64,000 nucleotides of DNA from Paenalcaligenes niemegkensis (GCF_022230885.1 NZ_JAKGCT010000004.1:806001-870000); one strand, 5' to 3'; shown: positions 36,227-45,910, counted from the first letter of the stretch. The notes: generated from the sequence alone by a model not told the origin. A program made the numbers and translations.

Positions 36227-37418
36227 ATGAGCATCGAACCGAAGGTGGGGATTGTCGTTAGATTAGGGGTGGCTCAAACACTGGCTTGGGCATCATCTTA
36301 TTACCTCCCTGCCATGCTGGCGACCTCTATGGCACGCGACCTGGGCATTTCTACTCCTACCGTTTTTGCAGCTTTTAGCGCGGCACTGATAGTCTCTGCC
36401 TTGGTCGGGCCTCCGGCAGGCCGCCTCATCGATCGCTTGGGAGGGAGACAGGTGCTGGTTTGGACCAGTATCATCTTTGCCGTGGGGCTCGGCGCCCTGG
36501 GCTTTGCTCGCAGTCCCACTGAGCTATTCCTGGCCTGGTTGATCATCGGCATCGGGATGGGCAGCGGCCTGTATGAAGCAGCCTTTTCAGCTTTGGTTGT
36601 TCTTTACGGAGACCGCTCCCGCAGTGCCATCACCGGCATTACATTGATTGCAGGATTCGCCAGTACGGTGGGCTGGCCACTGTCCACTTTTCTGGAAGCA
36701 CATATAGGCTGGCGCGGAGCCTGCTTTAGCTGGGCAGTCCTTCATTTAACCCTTGGTCTCGCCCTGAACTTAAGCCTTCCCAGGCAATCGGCGGCTTATA
36801 CCGACGAAGTCACAACGGTGGCGTCAAACAAAGAGACGGACAGCCCTCTCCCCGCTGACATCACCACCCGCCGTTGGGCATCCTTTGCACTGGCTTTCGT
36901 ATTTGCTGCCACCTGGTTTACCAGCACTGCTATGGCCACTCATCTTCCAAGGCTACTTCAGGCGGGGGTACGTCACTAACTACTGCCGTGATGGTCGGCG
37001 CCCTTCTCGGCCCAGCCCAAGTAGCCGCCCGGCTGCTGGAATTTGGATTGCTGCGCAAAGTCCATCCCCTTCTGTCAGCGCGTATCGCTGCTTCGCTTCA
37101 TCCGATCGGCGCATTGGTGTTTGGCATCATAGGCGCGCCTGCCGCCGCCGCATTCGGGATTCTGCACGGCGCTGGAAATGGTATTCTGACCATTGCCAAA
37201 GGGACACTCCCCTGGTGGTGTTCGGACCCGCTGGCTATGGGCACCGCCAAGGAGTCCTGATGATTCCCGCGCGCATCGCCCAGGCCCTGGCTCCGTGGCT
37301 GTTCGGAATCTGCCTTGATATGTTCGGTATAAAAGCATTGTGGCTATCCTCAACGATAGGCCTTGGAGCCACGCTGGTACTGTTCACTATTCCGCTCGTG
37401 ACCAATAGACAACGTTGA
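36227..37418 (+). CDS. MFS transporter (two frame breaks)
   Basis: Two single-base losses, in the G5 run at 36964-36968 and the C4 run at 37209-37212, split this gene into three frames. Repaired it encodes about 397 residues with 12 membrane helices. The MFS loop motif is GPPAGRLIDRLGGRQVLVWT, and the rejoined stretches read LLQAGGTSLTTAVMVGALLG and GTLPLVVFGPAGYGHRQGVL. Substrate unknown; no operon partner. Confidence 0.82.
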
Positions 37419-37455
37419 TGAGCTAAAGCCCCTCGAATATGGCACTATATCCGCT

Positions 37456-38292
37456 ATGCGAATTCAGCTGCTTTCTGACCTTCACCTGGAAGTCGATCCC
37501 GGCTATGTGCCTCAAGCTGCACCCGATGTTGACGTGCTGGTATTGGCAGGCGACATCGGCTCGCATTCCCCTCACTCCGCGCTAGAGGGTGCCGACTTCG
37601 GATTGAGTCGCTTTTCACCGCTGCTCACCAATGCAAAATGGCCGCGGGTTTTATATATCCCCGGCAACCATGAGTTTGATTGGCTGGATTATGACGCCAC
37701 GTATGTAAGGCTGCGAAAGCTATGCGATCAACTCGGCATTGAGTGGCTGGACAGAGAAATAATCACCATCGGTTCGGTGCGCTTCATAGGGACCACTCTC
37801 TGGAGTGACTTTGAGGCTCTGGCCCTCTTAAAGGGAGGCATGACAGAGCAGATGCGCGAACTGGAGAAAGCCTATAGAGCCGCTGACTTTTACCTGCGCA
37901 AGAACACAACAGCGCGAAATGGAAAGCCCTTGCTTGCTGAGCAAATACGGGAGCTGGCCAAAGAATGTCAGTCGTGGCTATATGATGCGCTATTGACTCC
38001 GTTTGAAGGCACCACGGTTACCGTCACCCATTTCGCACCTACCCTGGAAAGTGCTGATCCGCGCTATGGTCTTACACCCGGAACCGCCGGTTTTTGCAAC
38101 TCCATGGAAGAATTCCTGCCATTCACACAGCTATGGATGCACGGACATTTGCATTGCAGAAACGATTTTATCGCAACCGGTTCTGTTAACGGCGAAGCAT
38201 ACCGATGCCGTATCGTAGCGAACCCTCGAGGCTACGAGGACAAAGACGAGCAAAAAGACTTTCAAGAGAAATTCTGCATTGAGTTGCCTTGA
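37456..38292 (+). CDS. Calcineurin-like metallophosphoesterase
   Basis: 278 residues from ATG 37456. All metal-binding motifs are present: SDLHLEV (D-x-H), LVLAGDIGSH (GD), YIPGNHEFDW (GNHE), VTHFAPTLES, and MHGHLHCRND (GHxH). It is therefore a two-metal phosphoesterase, probably cytoplasmic. Substrate unknown. It starts 37 bp after the MFS gene in the same direction. Confidence 0.9.
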   Translation: MRIQLLSDLHLEVDPGYVPQAAPDVDVLVLAGDIGSHSPHSALEGADFGLSRFSPLLTNAKWPRVLYIPGNHEFDWLDYDATYVRLRKLCDQLGIEWLDREIITIGSVRFIGTTLWSDFEALALLKGGMTEQMRELEKAYRAADFYLRKNTTARNGKPLLAEQIRELAKECQSWLYDALLTPFEGTTVTVTHFAPTLESADPRYGLTPGTAGFCNSMEEFLPFTQLWMHGHLHCRNDFIATGSVNGEAYRCRIVANPRGYEDKDEQKDFQEKFCIELP

Positions 38293-38439
38293 AGGAGACT
38301 AATAACATCCCATCACTCTGTTGACTGCAACCGAAAGGAAAACAGACAAACCAGCACCTCTACATCAATCAACCTATCATTGGCATCCGTCAGCAAAAAC
38401 GGCCATGCCAAACAAGACTGGGGAACCCGACAGCCGAAA

Positions 38440-38482
38440 AAAAACCGAACCCAATGTCTCAAAGGGTCCGGCTTTTCTTACT
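38440..38482 (-). terminator. Terminator of first cold-shock gene
   Basis: Minus strand: GCCGGACCC-tttgagacatt-GGGTTCGG followed by a T9 run; nearly the same as the terminator at 44488. Confidence 0.7.
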
Positions 38483-38525
38483 TGATTATTCTCTTAGCTT
38501 GGCTATTCAGCCAAGCATTGAGCCA

Positions 38526-38735
38526 TCAGATGACTTGGATCATTGAGGCTTGTGGGCCTTTCTGTCCTTCACCTGCTACGAACGAGACGCGCTGATTCTC
38601 TTGAAGAGATTTATGACCGTCGCCCTGGATCTCGCTGTAGTGTGCGAAAAGGTCTTTGCCACCGGATTCAGGCGTAATAAAGCCGAATCCTTTGTCGTCG
38701 TTAAACCATTTCACAATACCAATTTCTGTTTTCAA
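38526..38735 (-). CDS. Cold-shock protein CspA family, copy 1
   Basis: 69 residues. The start appears to be TTG 38735, because [20 protein letters not shown] must begin there and no ATG is in frame; AGGAC sits 6 bases upstream. RNP1 (KGFGFI) and RNP2 (LFAHYS) nucleic-acid-binding motifs are intact. It binds single-stranded RNA/DNA as a chaperone. The gene with its leader and terminator is duplicated at 44572, and a leader conserved between the two copies suggests 5'-UTR regulation. Confidence 0.92.
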   Translation of the reverse strand: MKTEIGIVKWFNDDKGFGFITPESGGKDLFAHYSEIQGDGHKSLQENQRVSFVAGEGQKGPQASMIQVI

Positions 38736-38892
38736 TATAAGTCCTAACTAAGTAAAAAGGGAAAATTATCCCTACAGCCACTATGGGCTGCCAAGAGGCA
38801 TTGCACAACCTCTGTTTCCACTTAATACAATTGCCGGAACGCCGAAAAAACCATCTCTTCCCGTGCCCTTCATTGAAGGGGATACCAGCGTA

Positions 38893-39522
38893 TTAATAGA
38901 GGGTCTTTTTCAGACGCTCTGGCAATTCAGAGTCGTATTTCGAACCATCAATTCCTGCTTGGCTTAAAGTTTGAAGGATGGTTCCAGTGCTTGGCAGTGA
39001 AGAACGTTTTATATGAAGTTCTGAATCCCATAACCCTGCCCTCACAACCGCTCTCGAGCACTGAAAAAATACATTTTCCACACTAACGACAAGCACTGAC
39101 AAAGGAAGTTTGCCAGCTATGGAGAATTGCTCCAGCAAGAGTGGGTCAGTGGTAATTGTGGCCCTGCCATTTATTCTTAATGTTTCCCCCACTCCCGGGA
39201 TCAAGAAGAACAGAGCTACCCGCGGATCATGAAGAATATTTCGCAAGCTGTCTATTCTGTTGTTTCCTCGCCGATCAGGAAGCAGCAACGTCTTCTCGTC
39301 ATGCACATGTACAAAACCGGCAGGATCTCCTCTAGGTGAAGCATCAAGGCCTTGCGGTCCCGACGTAGCAAGCACCACAAAAGAAGCAGCTTCGACCATT
39401 TTTTGATAATGAGGATGAATATAGCTCACCTCTTTTTTGATGGAAGCTGTTGAAGGCGAGCCATAAATGGCTTCAAGATCTTCAAGATCAGCGATACGAT
39501 GTGCTTTGGTTAGTTCATTCAC
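38893..39522 (-). CDS. Pyridoxamine 5'-phosphate oxidase-like FMN protein (MSMEG_1061 type)
   Basis: 209 residues. The split-barrel flavin-binding fold is indicated by ASFVVLATSGPQGLDASPRG, PAGFVHVHDEKTLLLPDRRG and NNRIDSLRNILHDPRVALFF. Such proteins bind FMN or F420 and reduce diverse compounds; this subfamily is not the vitamin B6 enzyme PdxH. Monocistronic. Confidence 0.87.
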   Translation of the reverse strand: MNELTKAHRIADLEDLEAIYGSPSTASIKKEVSYIHPHYQKMVEAASFVVLATSGPQGLDASPRGDPAGFVHVHDEKTLLLPDRRGNNRIDSLRNILHDPRVALFFLIPGVGETLRINGRATITTDPLLLEQFSIAGKLPLSVLVVSVENVFFQCSRAVVRAGLWDSELHIKRSSLPSTGTILQTLSQAGIDGSKYDSELPERLKKTLY

Positions 39523-39609
39523 GTCCGGGATCCGTATTGAGACACCTAAAGCTTTGCTTAAGCTGTCGTCATGCCCTGACAGTGTAAGCGTTCAAGGCCT
39601 CTAAAGAGA

Positions 39610-39699
39610 TTAATGCCTGGCTGTCATTAATAGCGCAACTATCACGATGCAGCCAAAGGCAATGAGAATGCAGGATGCAATGAACCACCCTTCAATCAT
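39610..39699 (-). CDS. Possible 29-residue single-pass membrane peptide
   Basis: MIEGWFIASCILIAFGCIVI followed by VALLMTARH: one hydrophobic helix with a short basic end. A G5 run lies about 12-16 bases upstream, too far for an ideal ribosome site. No family recognised; could be chance. Confidence 0.3.
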   Translation of the reverse strand: MIEGWFIASCILIAFGCIVIVALLMTARH

Positions 39700-39864
39700 T
39701 ATCACGAGAACCCCCTTCACTCGATGCTATTTGTGTCTCTATACTACAGTAACTTGCAAAAAGCATTCCACCTAGGAGCTTCCCTAGGACAGGCATGATG
39801 CGGTGAATTCTTTTAGCCTCACGTAAATCCTTCTAGGAAATCGCGAAGCTAACAATGCTTGATG

Positions 39865-39898
39865 CCTGTTGGCATTCATGACCTGTTGGCATTCATGA
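39865..39898 (+). repeat. Perfect 17-bp tandem repeat
   Basis: Two adjacent copies of CCTGTTGGCATTCATGA, just upstream of the Fur-like box. Confidence 0.8.
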
Positions 39899-39911
39899 AT
39901 AAATTACTTAC

Positions 39912-39934
39912 AATGAGAACGATTTTTATTCGCA
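39912..39934 (+). promoter_or_regulatory. Fur-like box
   Basis: AATGAGAACGATTTTTATTC resembles a Fur box (GATAATGATAATCATTATC) over its AATGAGAA-n-ATTTTTATT core. It is 38 bp before the start of the binding-protein gene, overlapping the likely promoter. Confidence 0.45.
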
Positions 39935-39971
39935 TGAGCAGATAAAAAACCCACTAACTTCCTGCCTCTTT

Positions 39972-41172
39972 ATGACCACTTCATTTTTTGCTTCACGCCG
40001 ACGTCTGCTGGCCGCCACAGCGGCCTTACCGCTTGTCATGAATGCGCCGCTTGTTCTGGCAAATGGCCGTCCGCTGAAGATCGCCTTGCTTACGTCCCTG
40101 TCAGGTCCATTCACGTCGCTGGGCGAAAGCATGCGCGCGGGTCTACAGCTGTTTCTTGAGCAAAACAATTATGAAATGGGTGGCCGAAAGGTTGAACTTC
40201 TGATCGAGGACGATCATGGCAAACCCGACGAAGCCCTGCGTAAAGTACATAAACTGATTTCCAGGGATCGTATCGATGTCTTGTGCGGAGTCATCAGCGC
40301 CAACATTGCGTTGGCCATACGTGATGTGGTCGCCGACGCCCAACTGCTCACGTTTATCTCCAATGCCGCGGCCAACGATTTAGCACGTGATGCCGCCAGC
40401 CCGTATATTTTCAGACCCACCAAGACCAGTTGGATGCTGGGCCATACCGGTGCATTGTGGACCTACGAAAATATTGACACTTCGGGGGCTCACATTAGCG
40501 TCCGACTATGCTGCCGGCCGCGAATATATTGAAGATTTTAAGCATACCTTTGAAGAGCAAGGCGGCAGTTTAGGTCAATCGATCTGGACGCCCCTGGGTA
40601 CAAGCGATTTTGCACCCATCATCATGAATATGGCAGCTGCACAGCCACGCTTCATCTACAGCTTTCTTGCCGGGGCAGATGCCGTCCGTTTTCTTCAGCA
40701 GATGAAAGACTACAAGATGCACGGCAGAGTTCCGGTCGTAGGGCCTGGGGCTCTCTTTGACCAGGAAGATGTCATTCCAGCTACCGGTGATGCCAGTCTG
40801 GGAGGCATCAGCACTTTCCATCAGTCGCCCGGCGCGCCGGCTGCCGCTGATTTTGTTCGCGCTTACCAGGCTTCACGTGGCCGTCTTCCTGGTGAGGCCA
40901 GCACAGCAGGCTACGCCACTGGCCAGGTCATCAAGGCAGGTGTTGATGCAGTAGAGGGCGACGTCAGCAACAAGGATGCCTTCAAAGACTACTTATTGGG
41001 CAATCGTGTCAACACCGCCTTTGGCCCCATGCACTTTGATCCGCGCAACAATCAGGCTATTCTTGATATTTATGTCAACGAAGTTCGCCAAGATGCCGAG
41101 GGCAAGCCGTTCAATACCGTCATTCACACATACGAGCACATTCAGGATCCCGGCCCCAAAGCGCAAGCCTAA
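39972..41172 (+). CDS. Branched-chain-amino-acid-type ABC substrate-binding protein (frame broken)
   Basis: One extra G in the G5 run at 40484-40488 splits it; repaired it encodes 399 residues. A Tat-like leader SRRRLLAATAALPLVMNAPL is followed by LKIALLTSLSGPFTSLGESM, the Peripla_BP_6 signature, then VELLIEDDHGKPDEALRKVH and the rejoined YENIDTSGLTLASDYAAGRE. HAAT-family proteins bind amino acids, urea, amides or aromatic acids. First of a five-gene importer operon (binding protein, two permeases, two ATPases). The Fur-like box upstream would make it iron-responsive. Confidence 0.87.
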
Positions 41173-41175
41173 CCC

Positions 41176-42044
41176 ATGTCTTACTATTTGCTGCAAGCGC
41201 TGAATGCGTTGTCGTTTTCGGTATTGCTCCTGCTTACCGGTCTTGGCCTTACTCTGGTCCTGAGCCTGATGAATTTCATCAATCTGGCTCACGGCTCATT
41301 TTTCCTGCTCGGCGGCTACATCGCCACCCAATGGCTTGCCTCCGGCGCTCCATGGTGGTTGGCCTTTCCCGCCGCCTTCATTCTTACCGGCGCAGTCGGG
41401 CTGCTGCTTGACCGTTTCCCTTTTGGACAGTTTTATGGGCGCACGCACTTAATGCAAGTGCTGCTTACCTACGGCATCGCCATTATTTTTGCCGACCTAA
41501 TGCGCTGGGGGTTCAGTGCCGATACTTTAAGCCCCAATCTTCCCGAGATATTGCGCGGTGGCGTCTGGATTGCCGGTCTGCCTTTCCCTGTATACCGGCT
41601 TTTTATTATTGCGGCAGGCGTCGTCATCGCGCTGATCCTGTGGGCACTGCTCGACTACACACCATGGGGTGCGGCCCTGCGCGCCTGCGTCAGCGATCGC
41701 GCCATCGCAGAGTCATTAGGCCTGAACGCCAGACGTATCTTTACTATCGGCATGGTGGTTGCAGCAGGTCTTAGCGGATTGGGGGAGCCTTGGGCGCCGG
41801 AGTGTTATCTGTGCACCCGGGGCTGGACGAAAACGTCTTGCTGCTTGCGCTGCTGGTGGTCGTCATCGGCGGCCTTGGCAGTGTAAAAAGTGTGGTGCTC
41901 AGCGCCCTTATCCTGGGCTTTGTCGAAACCTTCTCCAGAGTGTGGTTTCCCTCATTTTCCAGTGCGGTCACTTTAGGTGTCATGCTGCTGATTCTCGTCG
42001 TACGGCCTAATGGCTTATTGCAGGCAAGGACGCGCTTCGCATGA
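41176..42044 (+). CDS. LivH-type branched-chain ABC permease (frame broken)
   Basis: Starts 3 bp after the binding-protein gene. One G missing from the G5 run at 41781-41785; repaired it encodes 289 residues. It has 8 or so membrane helices, SLMNFINLAHGSFFLLGGYI near the start (the typical NLAHG motif), RACVSDRAIAESLGLNARRI as the cytoplasmic EAA-like loop, and VIGGLGSVKSVVLSALILGF after the break. The restored stop overlaps the next ATG. Confidence 0.88.
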
Positions 42045-42976
42045 ACCCTACACCTTCAGTCTCCCAGAAGCTGGCGCTCTTCCTGACCGCTGTCGCTCTC
42101 CTCGCCTTTGGCGGACTTGCTGATCCTTACCTGCTGCGTCTGGCCACCGAAATTCTGCTCATTGGTACCGCAGTCATGAGCCTGAACCTCGTCACAGGCC
42201 AGGGAGGCCTGGTATCACTATGCCACGGCGCACTGTTTGGCGGTGCAGCCTACGCTGCCGCTTTAGTGTCTCAGCACACCGGCGTAAACCTGCCCGCCAC
42301 GCTGGCAGTGGGCATTGCTACAGGCGGCTTGCTCGCCTTGCTCGTTGCTCTTGTCAGTCTGCGCTCAAACGGGCTGTTTTTTCTGGTCGTTACATTGATC
42401 GCCGGACAACTGCTCTGGGAAGTCGTCTTTCATTGGCGTGAAGTTACCGGAGGCGCCGACGGCTTACGCGGCTTCACCGCCTCTTCAGGCCGGGCATGGT
42501 GGACAGAGCCTGTCTGGCTCTATACTTTGGCAGCAGTGTGGGCCTCGACAGGCTTTCTTTTGCTGCGCCGCTTCCTGTACCAGCCTGCGGGCATTGCATT
42601 GCAGGGCCTGCGCGACCAGCCCCTGCGTATGCAAGCGCTTGGCTACAGCGCGCACCGTATCCGCATCAAAGCTTTTGTGGCCTCAGGGCTGATTGCCGGC
42701 GGAGCCGGGGCCCTATATCCCTTCATCAACCTTTACCTCAGTCCCGAGGTCGTCCATTGGAGCTTCTCTGCATCGCTGCTGATCATGGGCGTCATCGGAG
42801 GAATCAAAACCTTGCACGGCGCCTTTGCCGGAGCGGCGATCTATCTTCTGATTCAAACCTATGTCAGCTCGTACACAGATAGATGGCAACTATTGATCGG
42901 ATTGCTCTTTGTGGTCACGGTATTGTTCATGCCCAATGGCGTTACCCAAGGTCTGCGTCAACGGAGGCGCTCATGA
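42041..42976 (+). CDS. LivM-type branched-chain ABC permease
   Basis: 311 residues, intact. The conserved LNLVTGQGGLVSLCHGALFG near the N-terminus, LRDQPLRMQALGYSAHRIRI in the cytoplasmic loop and VIGGIKTLHGAFAGAAIYLL are typical of LivM. It pairs with the LivH-type permease and overlaps it by 4 bases. Confidence 0.92.
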   Translation: MNPTPSVSQKLALFLTAVALLAFGGLADPYLLRLATEILLIGTAVMSLNLVTGQGGLVSLCHGALFGGAAYAAALVSQHTGVNLPATLAVGIATGGLLALLVALVSLRSNGLFFLVVTLIAGQLLWEVVFHWREVTGGADGLRGFTASSGRAWWTEPVWLYTLAAVWASTGFLLLRRFLYQPAGIALQGLRDQPLRMQALGYSAHRIRIKAFVASGLIAGGAGALYPFINLYLSPEVVHWSFSASLLIMGVIGGIKTLHGAFAGAAIYLLIQTYVSSYTDRWQLLIGLLFVVTVLFMPNGVTQGLRQRRRS

Positions 42977-43722
42977 GCACCACATTGCTGCAACTACATG
43001 AGATTTCCCAACGCTTTGGGAAACTCCATGTGCTCGATCAATTGACACTATCCGTGCACGCTGGTGAAACCCTTGGACTCATAGGCCCCAACGGTGCCGG
43101 CAAAACCAGTTTGCTGAATATTGCGAGCGGTTTCAGCAAGCCTTATGCGGGTAAGGTACTGTTCAAGAATCAGGACATCACCCGCCTGGACCCAGCGCAG
43201 CGTGCGCGACTGGGTTTGATGCGAAGTTTCCAGTCCAGCCAGATATTTCCTCAGCACACGATACAGCACAATCTGGCCCTGGCCCTGCGAGCATGCACCT
43301 CAAAAGCTTACACGTGGCTCGGCCGCCCTGGCCCTCTGCGTGACAGCCTCGAGCAGGCTGACGATATTGTCGCTAGCAGCCTGTTCGGTGGGCGTAACGA
43401 TGTGGTCGCAGGCACACTTTCCTACGGAGAACAGCGATTGCTAGACTTGCTGATCAGCGTAGCGCAGCACCCCCAGATGCTGTTGCTGGACGAACCCACT
43501 GCGGGCTTGTCCAAGCAAGAGGCTGCCGACGCCATGGCCCTGCTGGCGGGCCTTCATCACCAAAGCACGGTGGTACTGGTGTCTCATGACCTTGATCTGG
43601 TGTTTGAGCATTGCGACCGGATTGCGGTGCTGAATCTGGGCAGGCTCACTGCCGTCGACACTCCGGAAGCAATACGCCGCCACGAAGGGGCGCAGACAGC
43701 CTATCTAGGAGGAGCTGAATGA
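42973..43722 (+). CDS. LivG-type ABC ATP-binding protein
   Basis: 249 residues from ATG 42973, which overlaps the preceding stop (ATGA). Walker A LIGPNGAGKTSLLN, signature LSYGEQRLLDLLIS, Walker B LLLDEPTAGLS, and H-loop VSHDLDLVF. LSYGEQ instead of LSGGQ is usual for LivG. An upstream in-frame ATG at 42883 would overlap livM and is rejected. Confidence 0.93.
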   Translation: MSTTLLQLHEISQRFGKLHVLDQLTLSVHAGETLGLIGPNGAGKTSLLNIASGFSKPYAGKVLFKNQDITRLDPAQRARLGLMRSFQSSQIFPQHTIQHNLALALRACTSKAYTWLGRPGPLRDSLEQADDIVASSLFGGRNDVVAGTLSYGEQRLLDLLISVAQHPQMLLLDEPTAGLSKQEAADAMALLAGLHHQSTVVLVSHDLDLVFEHCDRIAVLNLGRLTAVDTPEAIRRHEGAQTAYLGGAE

Positions 43723-44435
43723 CACCTGTCCTGGACATCAACGGCCTGGGTAATGGCTATGGTGGCGCCGACGTTATCTCGGGGATCAGCTTTGCTATTA
43801 CTGAAGGCGAAAGCGTTGCAATACTCGGACGTAATGGCGCAGGAAAGACCACTCTGCTACACAGTATTTTCAATATCGGACCGCCCTGCACTGGTCAGGT
43901 GCTGCTTAACGGTCATCCTATTGCCAGGCTGCCAACCTATAGAATCGCCCGCATGGGGGTAGCGCTGGTACCGCAGGGGCGAGATGGATTCCCCGAATTA
44001 CGGGTGCGTGAAAGCCTGAGGCTCGCGACACTGACAGCGCGCGTCGCTAGTTCGCATCCTTGCACTATGGAAACTATCTATCAGCAATTTCCCCGTCTGT
44101 ACGAAAGGCGTAATACCTTATGCGCCAACCTGAGTGGCGGTGAACGTCAGATGCTGGCGCTAGCACGCGCCCTCCTGACACAGGCAAGCCTGATTGTGCT
44201 TGATGAACCGAGTGAGGGTCTTGCCCCCATGGCCATACGAGACATGCTGCAGCCCGAACTGCTGAAACTGCGCAATCAGGGCTACACCGTACTACTCGCC
44301 GAACAAAACATCGCCCTGGCCTTAGCCGTTGCTACTCGTGTCATCATTTTGTCTGACCGAAAAATTATCTTTGACGACAGCACGCAAGAATTCAGAAAAA
44401 ATCCTGATATTCAACGTATGCATCTGGGGCTGTAA
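43719..44435 (+). CDS. LivF-type ABC ATP-binding protein
   Basis: 238 residues overlapping livG by 4 bases. Walker A ILGRNGAGKTTLL, signature LSGGERQMLALARALL, Walker B IVLDEPSEGLAP, and LLAEQNIALALAVATRVIIL at the end are LivF hallmarks. Last gene of the importer operon. Confidence 0.93.
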   Translation: MTPVLDINGLGNGYGGADVISGISFAITEGESVAILGRNGAGKTTLLHSIFNIGPPCTGQVLLNGHPIARLPTYRIARMGVALVPQGRDGFPELRVRESLRLATLTARVASSHPCTMETIYQQFPRLYERRNTLCANLSGGERQMLALARALLTQASLIVLDEPSEGLAPMAIRDMLQPELLKLRNQGYTVLLAEQNIALALAVATRVIILSDRKIIFDDSTQEFRKNPDIQRMHLGL

Positions 44436-44487
44436 GCACGCTCGCTACTGCAGCTCTGTTCTTTATAGACATGCCAGGCCATTAAAC

Positions 44488-44530
44488 AAAAAGCCGAACC
44501 CAATGTTAAGAGGGTTCGGCTTTTTGCTTG
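44488..44530 (-). terminator. Terminator of second cold-shock gene
   Basis: Minus strand: AAAGCCGAACCC-tcttaacatt-GGGTTCGGCTTTTT, symmetric, so it may also end the plus-strand livF transcript. Confidence 0.75.
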
Positions 44531-44571
44531 ATTGTTCTGTTCACCTGGCTACCAAGCCAAGTGTAGCGCCA

Positions 44572-44781
44572 TCAAATAACTTGGATCATTGTGGCTTGTG
44601 GGCCTTTTTGACCTTGACCTGCGACGAACGAGACACGCTGGTTCTCTTCAAGAGATTTATGGCCGTCGCCCTGGATGTCGCTGTAGTGTGCAAATAGGTC
44701 TTTGCCGCCGGATTCAGGCATGATGAAGCCAAACCCTTTGTCATTGTTAAACCATTTCACGATACCAATTTCTGTTTTCAA
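44572..44781 (-). CDS. Cold-shock protein CspA family, copy 2
   Basis: 69 residues beginning at TTG 44781, the position matching copy 1; AGGAAT is upstream. It differs from copy 1 at only a handful of residues (for example NND for NDD, IMP for [13 protein letters not shown] for [10 protein letters not shown]). RNP1 KGFGFI and RNP2 LFAHYS intact. Leader sequences shared with copy 1 include a CCACTATGGG stretch and the segment around the TTG. Clearly a recent duplicate about 6 kb away. Confidence 0.92.
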   Translation of the reverse strand: MKTEIGIVKWFNNDKGFGFIMPESGGKDLFAHYSDIQGDGHKSLEENQRVSFVAGQGQKGPQATMIQVI

Positions 44782-44904
44782 TATAATTCCTAAGTAAAAG
44801 AGGGAAATCATCCCTAAACCACTATGGGTGGCCACACTTTATAAGGCAAGCCCTGTTTCCAATTGATGCAACTCAGGCAAGGGGAAACGGGGAAAACAAT
44901 ATTC

Positions 44905-45099
44905 TCAACCGCGCTGCCCCAATGCCCTCGCGATCTTTTGGTCTGTTTTGTATTGACTTAGCGCGTACACTGCCCAGATAGCTGCAGGTATCCATCCGAT
45001 TAAGGTGATCTGCAATATCAGGCAGAAGATACCGGCAAAAGGTCGCCCAATCGTAAAAAATGTGAGCCAGGGAAGCAATAACGCAATTATTAGACGCAT
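44905..45099 (-). CDS. YqaE/Pmp3 family membrane protein
   Basis: 64 residues from ATG 45099 (ATG 45111 is also in frame; neither has a strong ribosome site). Two membrane helices with MRLIIALLLPWLTFFTIGRP and FCLILQITLIGWIPAAIWAV, typical of the Pmp3/YqaE stress-induced family. Inner membrane; role in ion homeostasis under stress. Confidence 0.87.
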   Translation of the reverse strand: MRLIIALLLPWLTFFTIGRPFAGIFCLILQITLIGWIPAAIWAVYALSQYKTDQKIARALGQRG

Positions 45100-45247
45100 G
45101 ATAAATGCCAAGTAGTTAAAACAGAGTTATTTTACCCGACATACCCATCGATTGAAGTGCTTGCAATAGCTACACACGTATTCCCGCCTTTCGGGCATGA
45201 TTGCCCTTGAGCACACGTGTGACTCCCGCTATTTCGCCAGTTTTTAA

Positions 45248-45613
45248 TTACTTGATAACTCGCAGAGATTCGACTTCGATTTCAGGCGGATGTATACGGC
45301 TGGTATCAACTTCTCCGATCAGCTCCACCTTCATTTTTTCGTCGACTTTCTGACCAGCAAAATGCTTATCTTTGATCTCAGCAATTATTTCACCCGTACC
45401 GTCAGAAAAAACATATTTATCGTGCCCGGTGCGCCGTAAAAGATTTCCCTCCAGCCGTACATCCTGGTCGTCAACGGGATTTTCAAGAATAGCCGCAACG
45501 CTTGATCCGCCAATAGCTGAAGGACCTGAGTATTGCGCATGTACCGGCAAAGAAAAGATACTTGTCACCACGACGGAGGCCAGCACGTATCGAAGCTTTA
45601 AGGTTTTAGACAT
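45248..45613 (-). CDS. YgiW/YdeI family stress protein (BOF OB-fold)
   Basis: 121 residues from ATG 45613 with GGAG 6 bases upstream. Signal peptide VLASVVVTSIFSLPVHAQ, then the OB-fold domain: DDQDVRLEGNLLRRTGHDKY, YVFSDGTGEIIAEI and KVELIGEVDTSRIHPPEIEV. A periplasmic protein of the type linked to peroxide, acid and cation stress in enterobacteria. Confidence 0.9.
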   Translation of the reverse strand: MSKTLKLRYVLASVVVTSIFSLPVHAQYSGPSAIGGSSVAAILENPVDDQDVRLEGNLLRRTGHDKYVFSDGTGEIIAEIKDKHFAGQKVDEKMKVELIGEVDTSRIHPPEIEVESLRVIK

Positions 45614-45705
45614 GGGTACTCCCAAAGTTCGCCAGAAAAGTAAACAGTAACAGCAAACGAGCCATGAAGGAATGGGCTTCGTTCGGCAAAACCAGAGTTT
45701 CGGAG

Positions 45706-45742
45706 TAAAAAAACCATCCAGGCTCTTTGGATGGCGTTTTTC
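45706..45742 (-). terminator. Rho-independent terminator of the small Lys-rich gene
   Basis: Minus strand: CCATCC-aaagagcct-GGATGG followed by T7, 16 bp after the stop of the 50-residue gene. Confidence 0.7.
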
Positions 45743-45757
45743 AGAACGACTCAGGAC

Positions 45758-45910
45758 TTAACGACCACGTGCAGAGCCACGCCCTATAGTCTTGCGGTCT
45801 ACAAAACGTTCGCGGGCTGAAAAGCCTTTTTGCGGCGCAGGCCAGCTTACCCCGGTAGGAGGCGTAGAGGCTGCCGGTTTCTTCTTGGCAGGCTTGCTTT
45901 TCTTGGTCAT
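45758..45910 (-). CDS. Small basic protein of unknown function
   Basis: 50 residues: MTKKSKPAKKKPAASTPPTG, then VSWPAPQKGFSARERFVDRK and TIGRGSARGR. GGAGA lies 6 bases before the ATG and a good terminator follows, so this short gene is credible. Lys/Pro-rich N-terminus and an Arg-rich end suggest nucleic-acid binding (inference). No family recognised. Confidence 0.6.
   Translation of the reverse strand: MTKKSKPAKKKPAASTPPTGVSWPAPQKGFSARERFVDRKTIGRGSARGR

Larger units (their letters stand above)
39523..39971. other. Intergenic region with tandem repeat and Fur-like box
   Basis: 450 bp holding a possible 29-residue membrane peptide gene (39610-39699, minus), a perfect 17-bp tandem repeat (39865-39898) and a Fur-like box (39912-39934). 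Nothing else seen. Confidence 0.5.
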
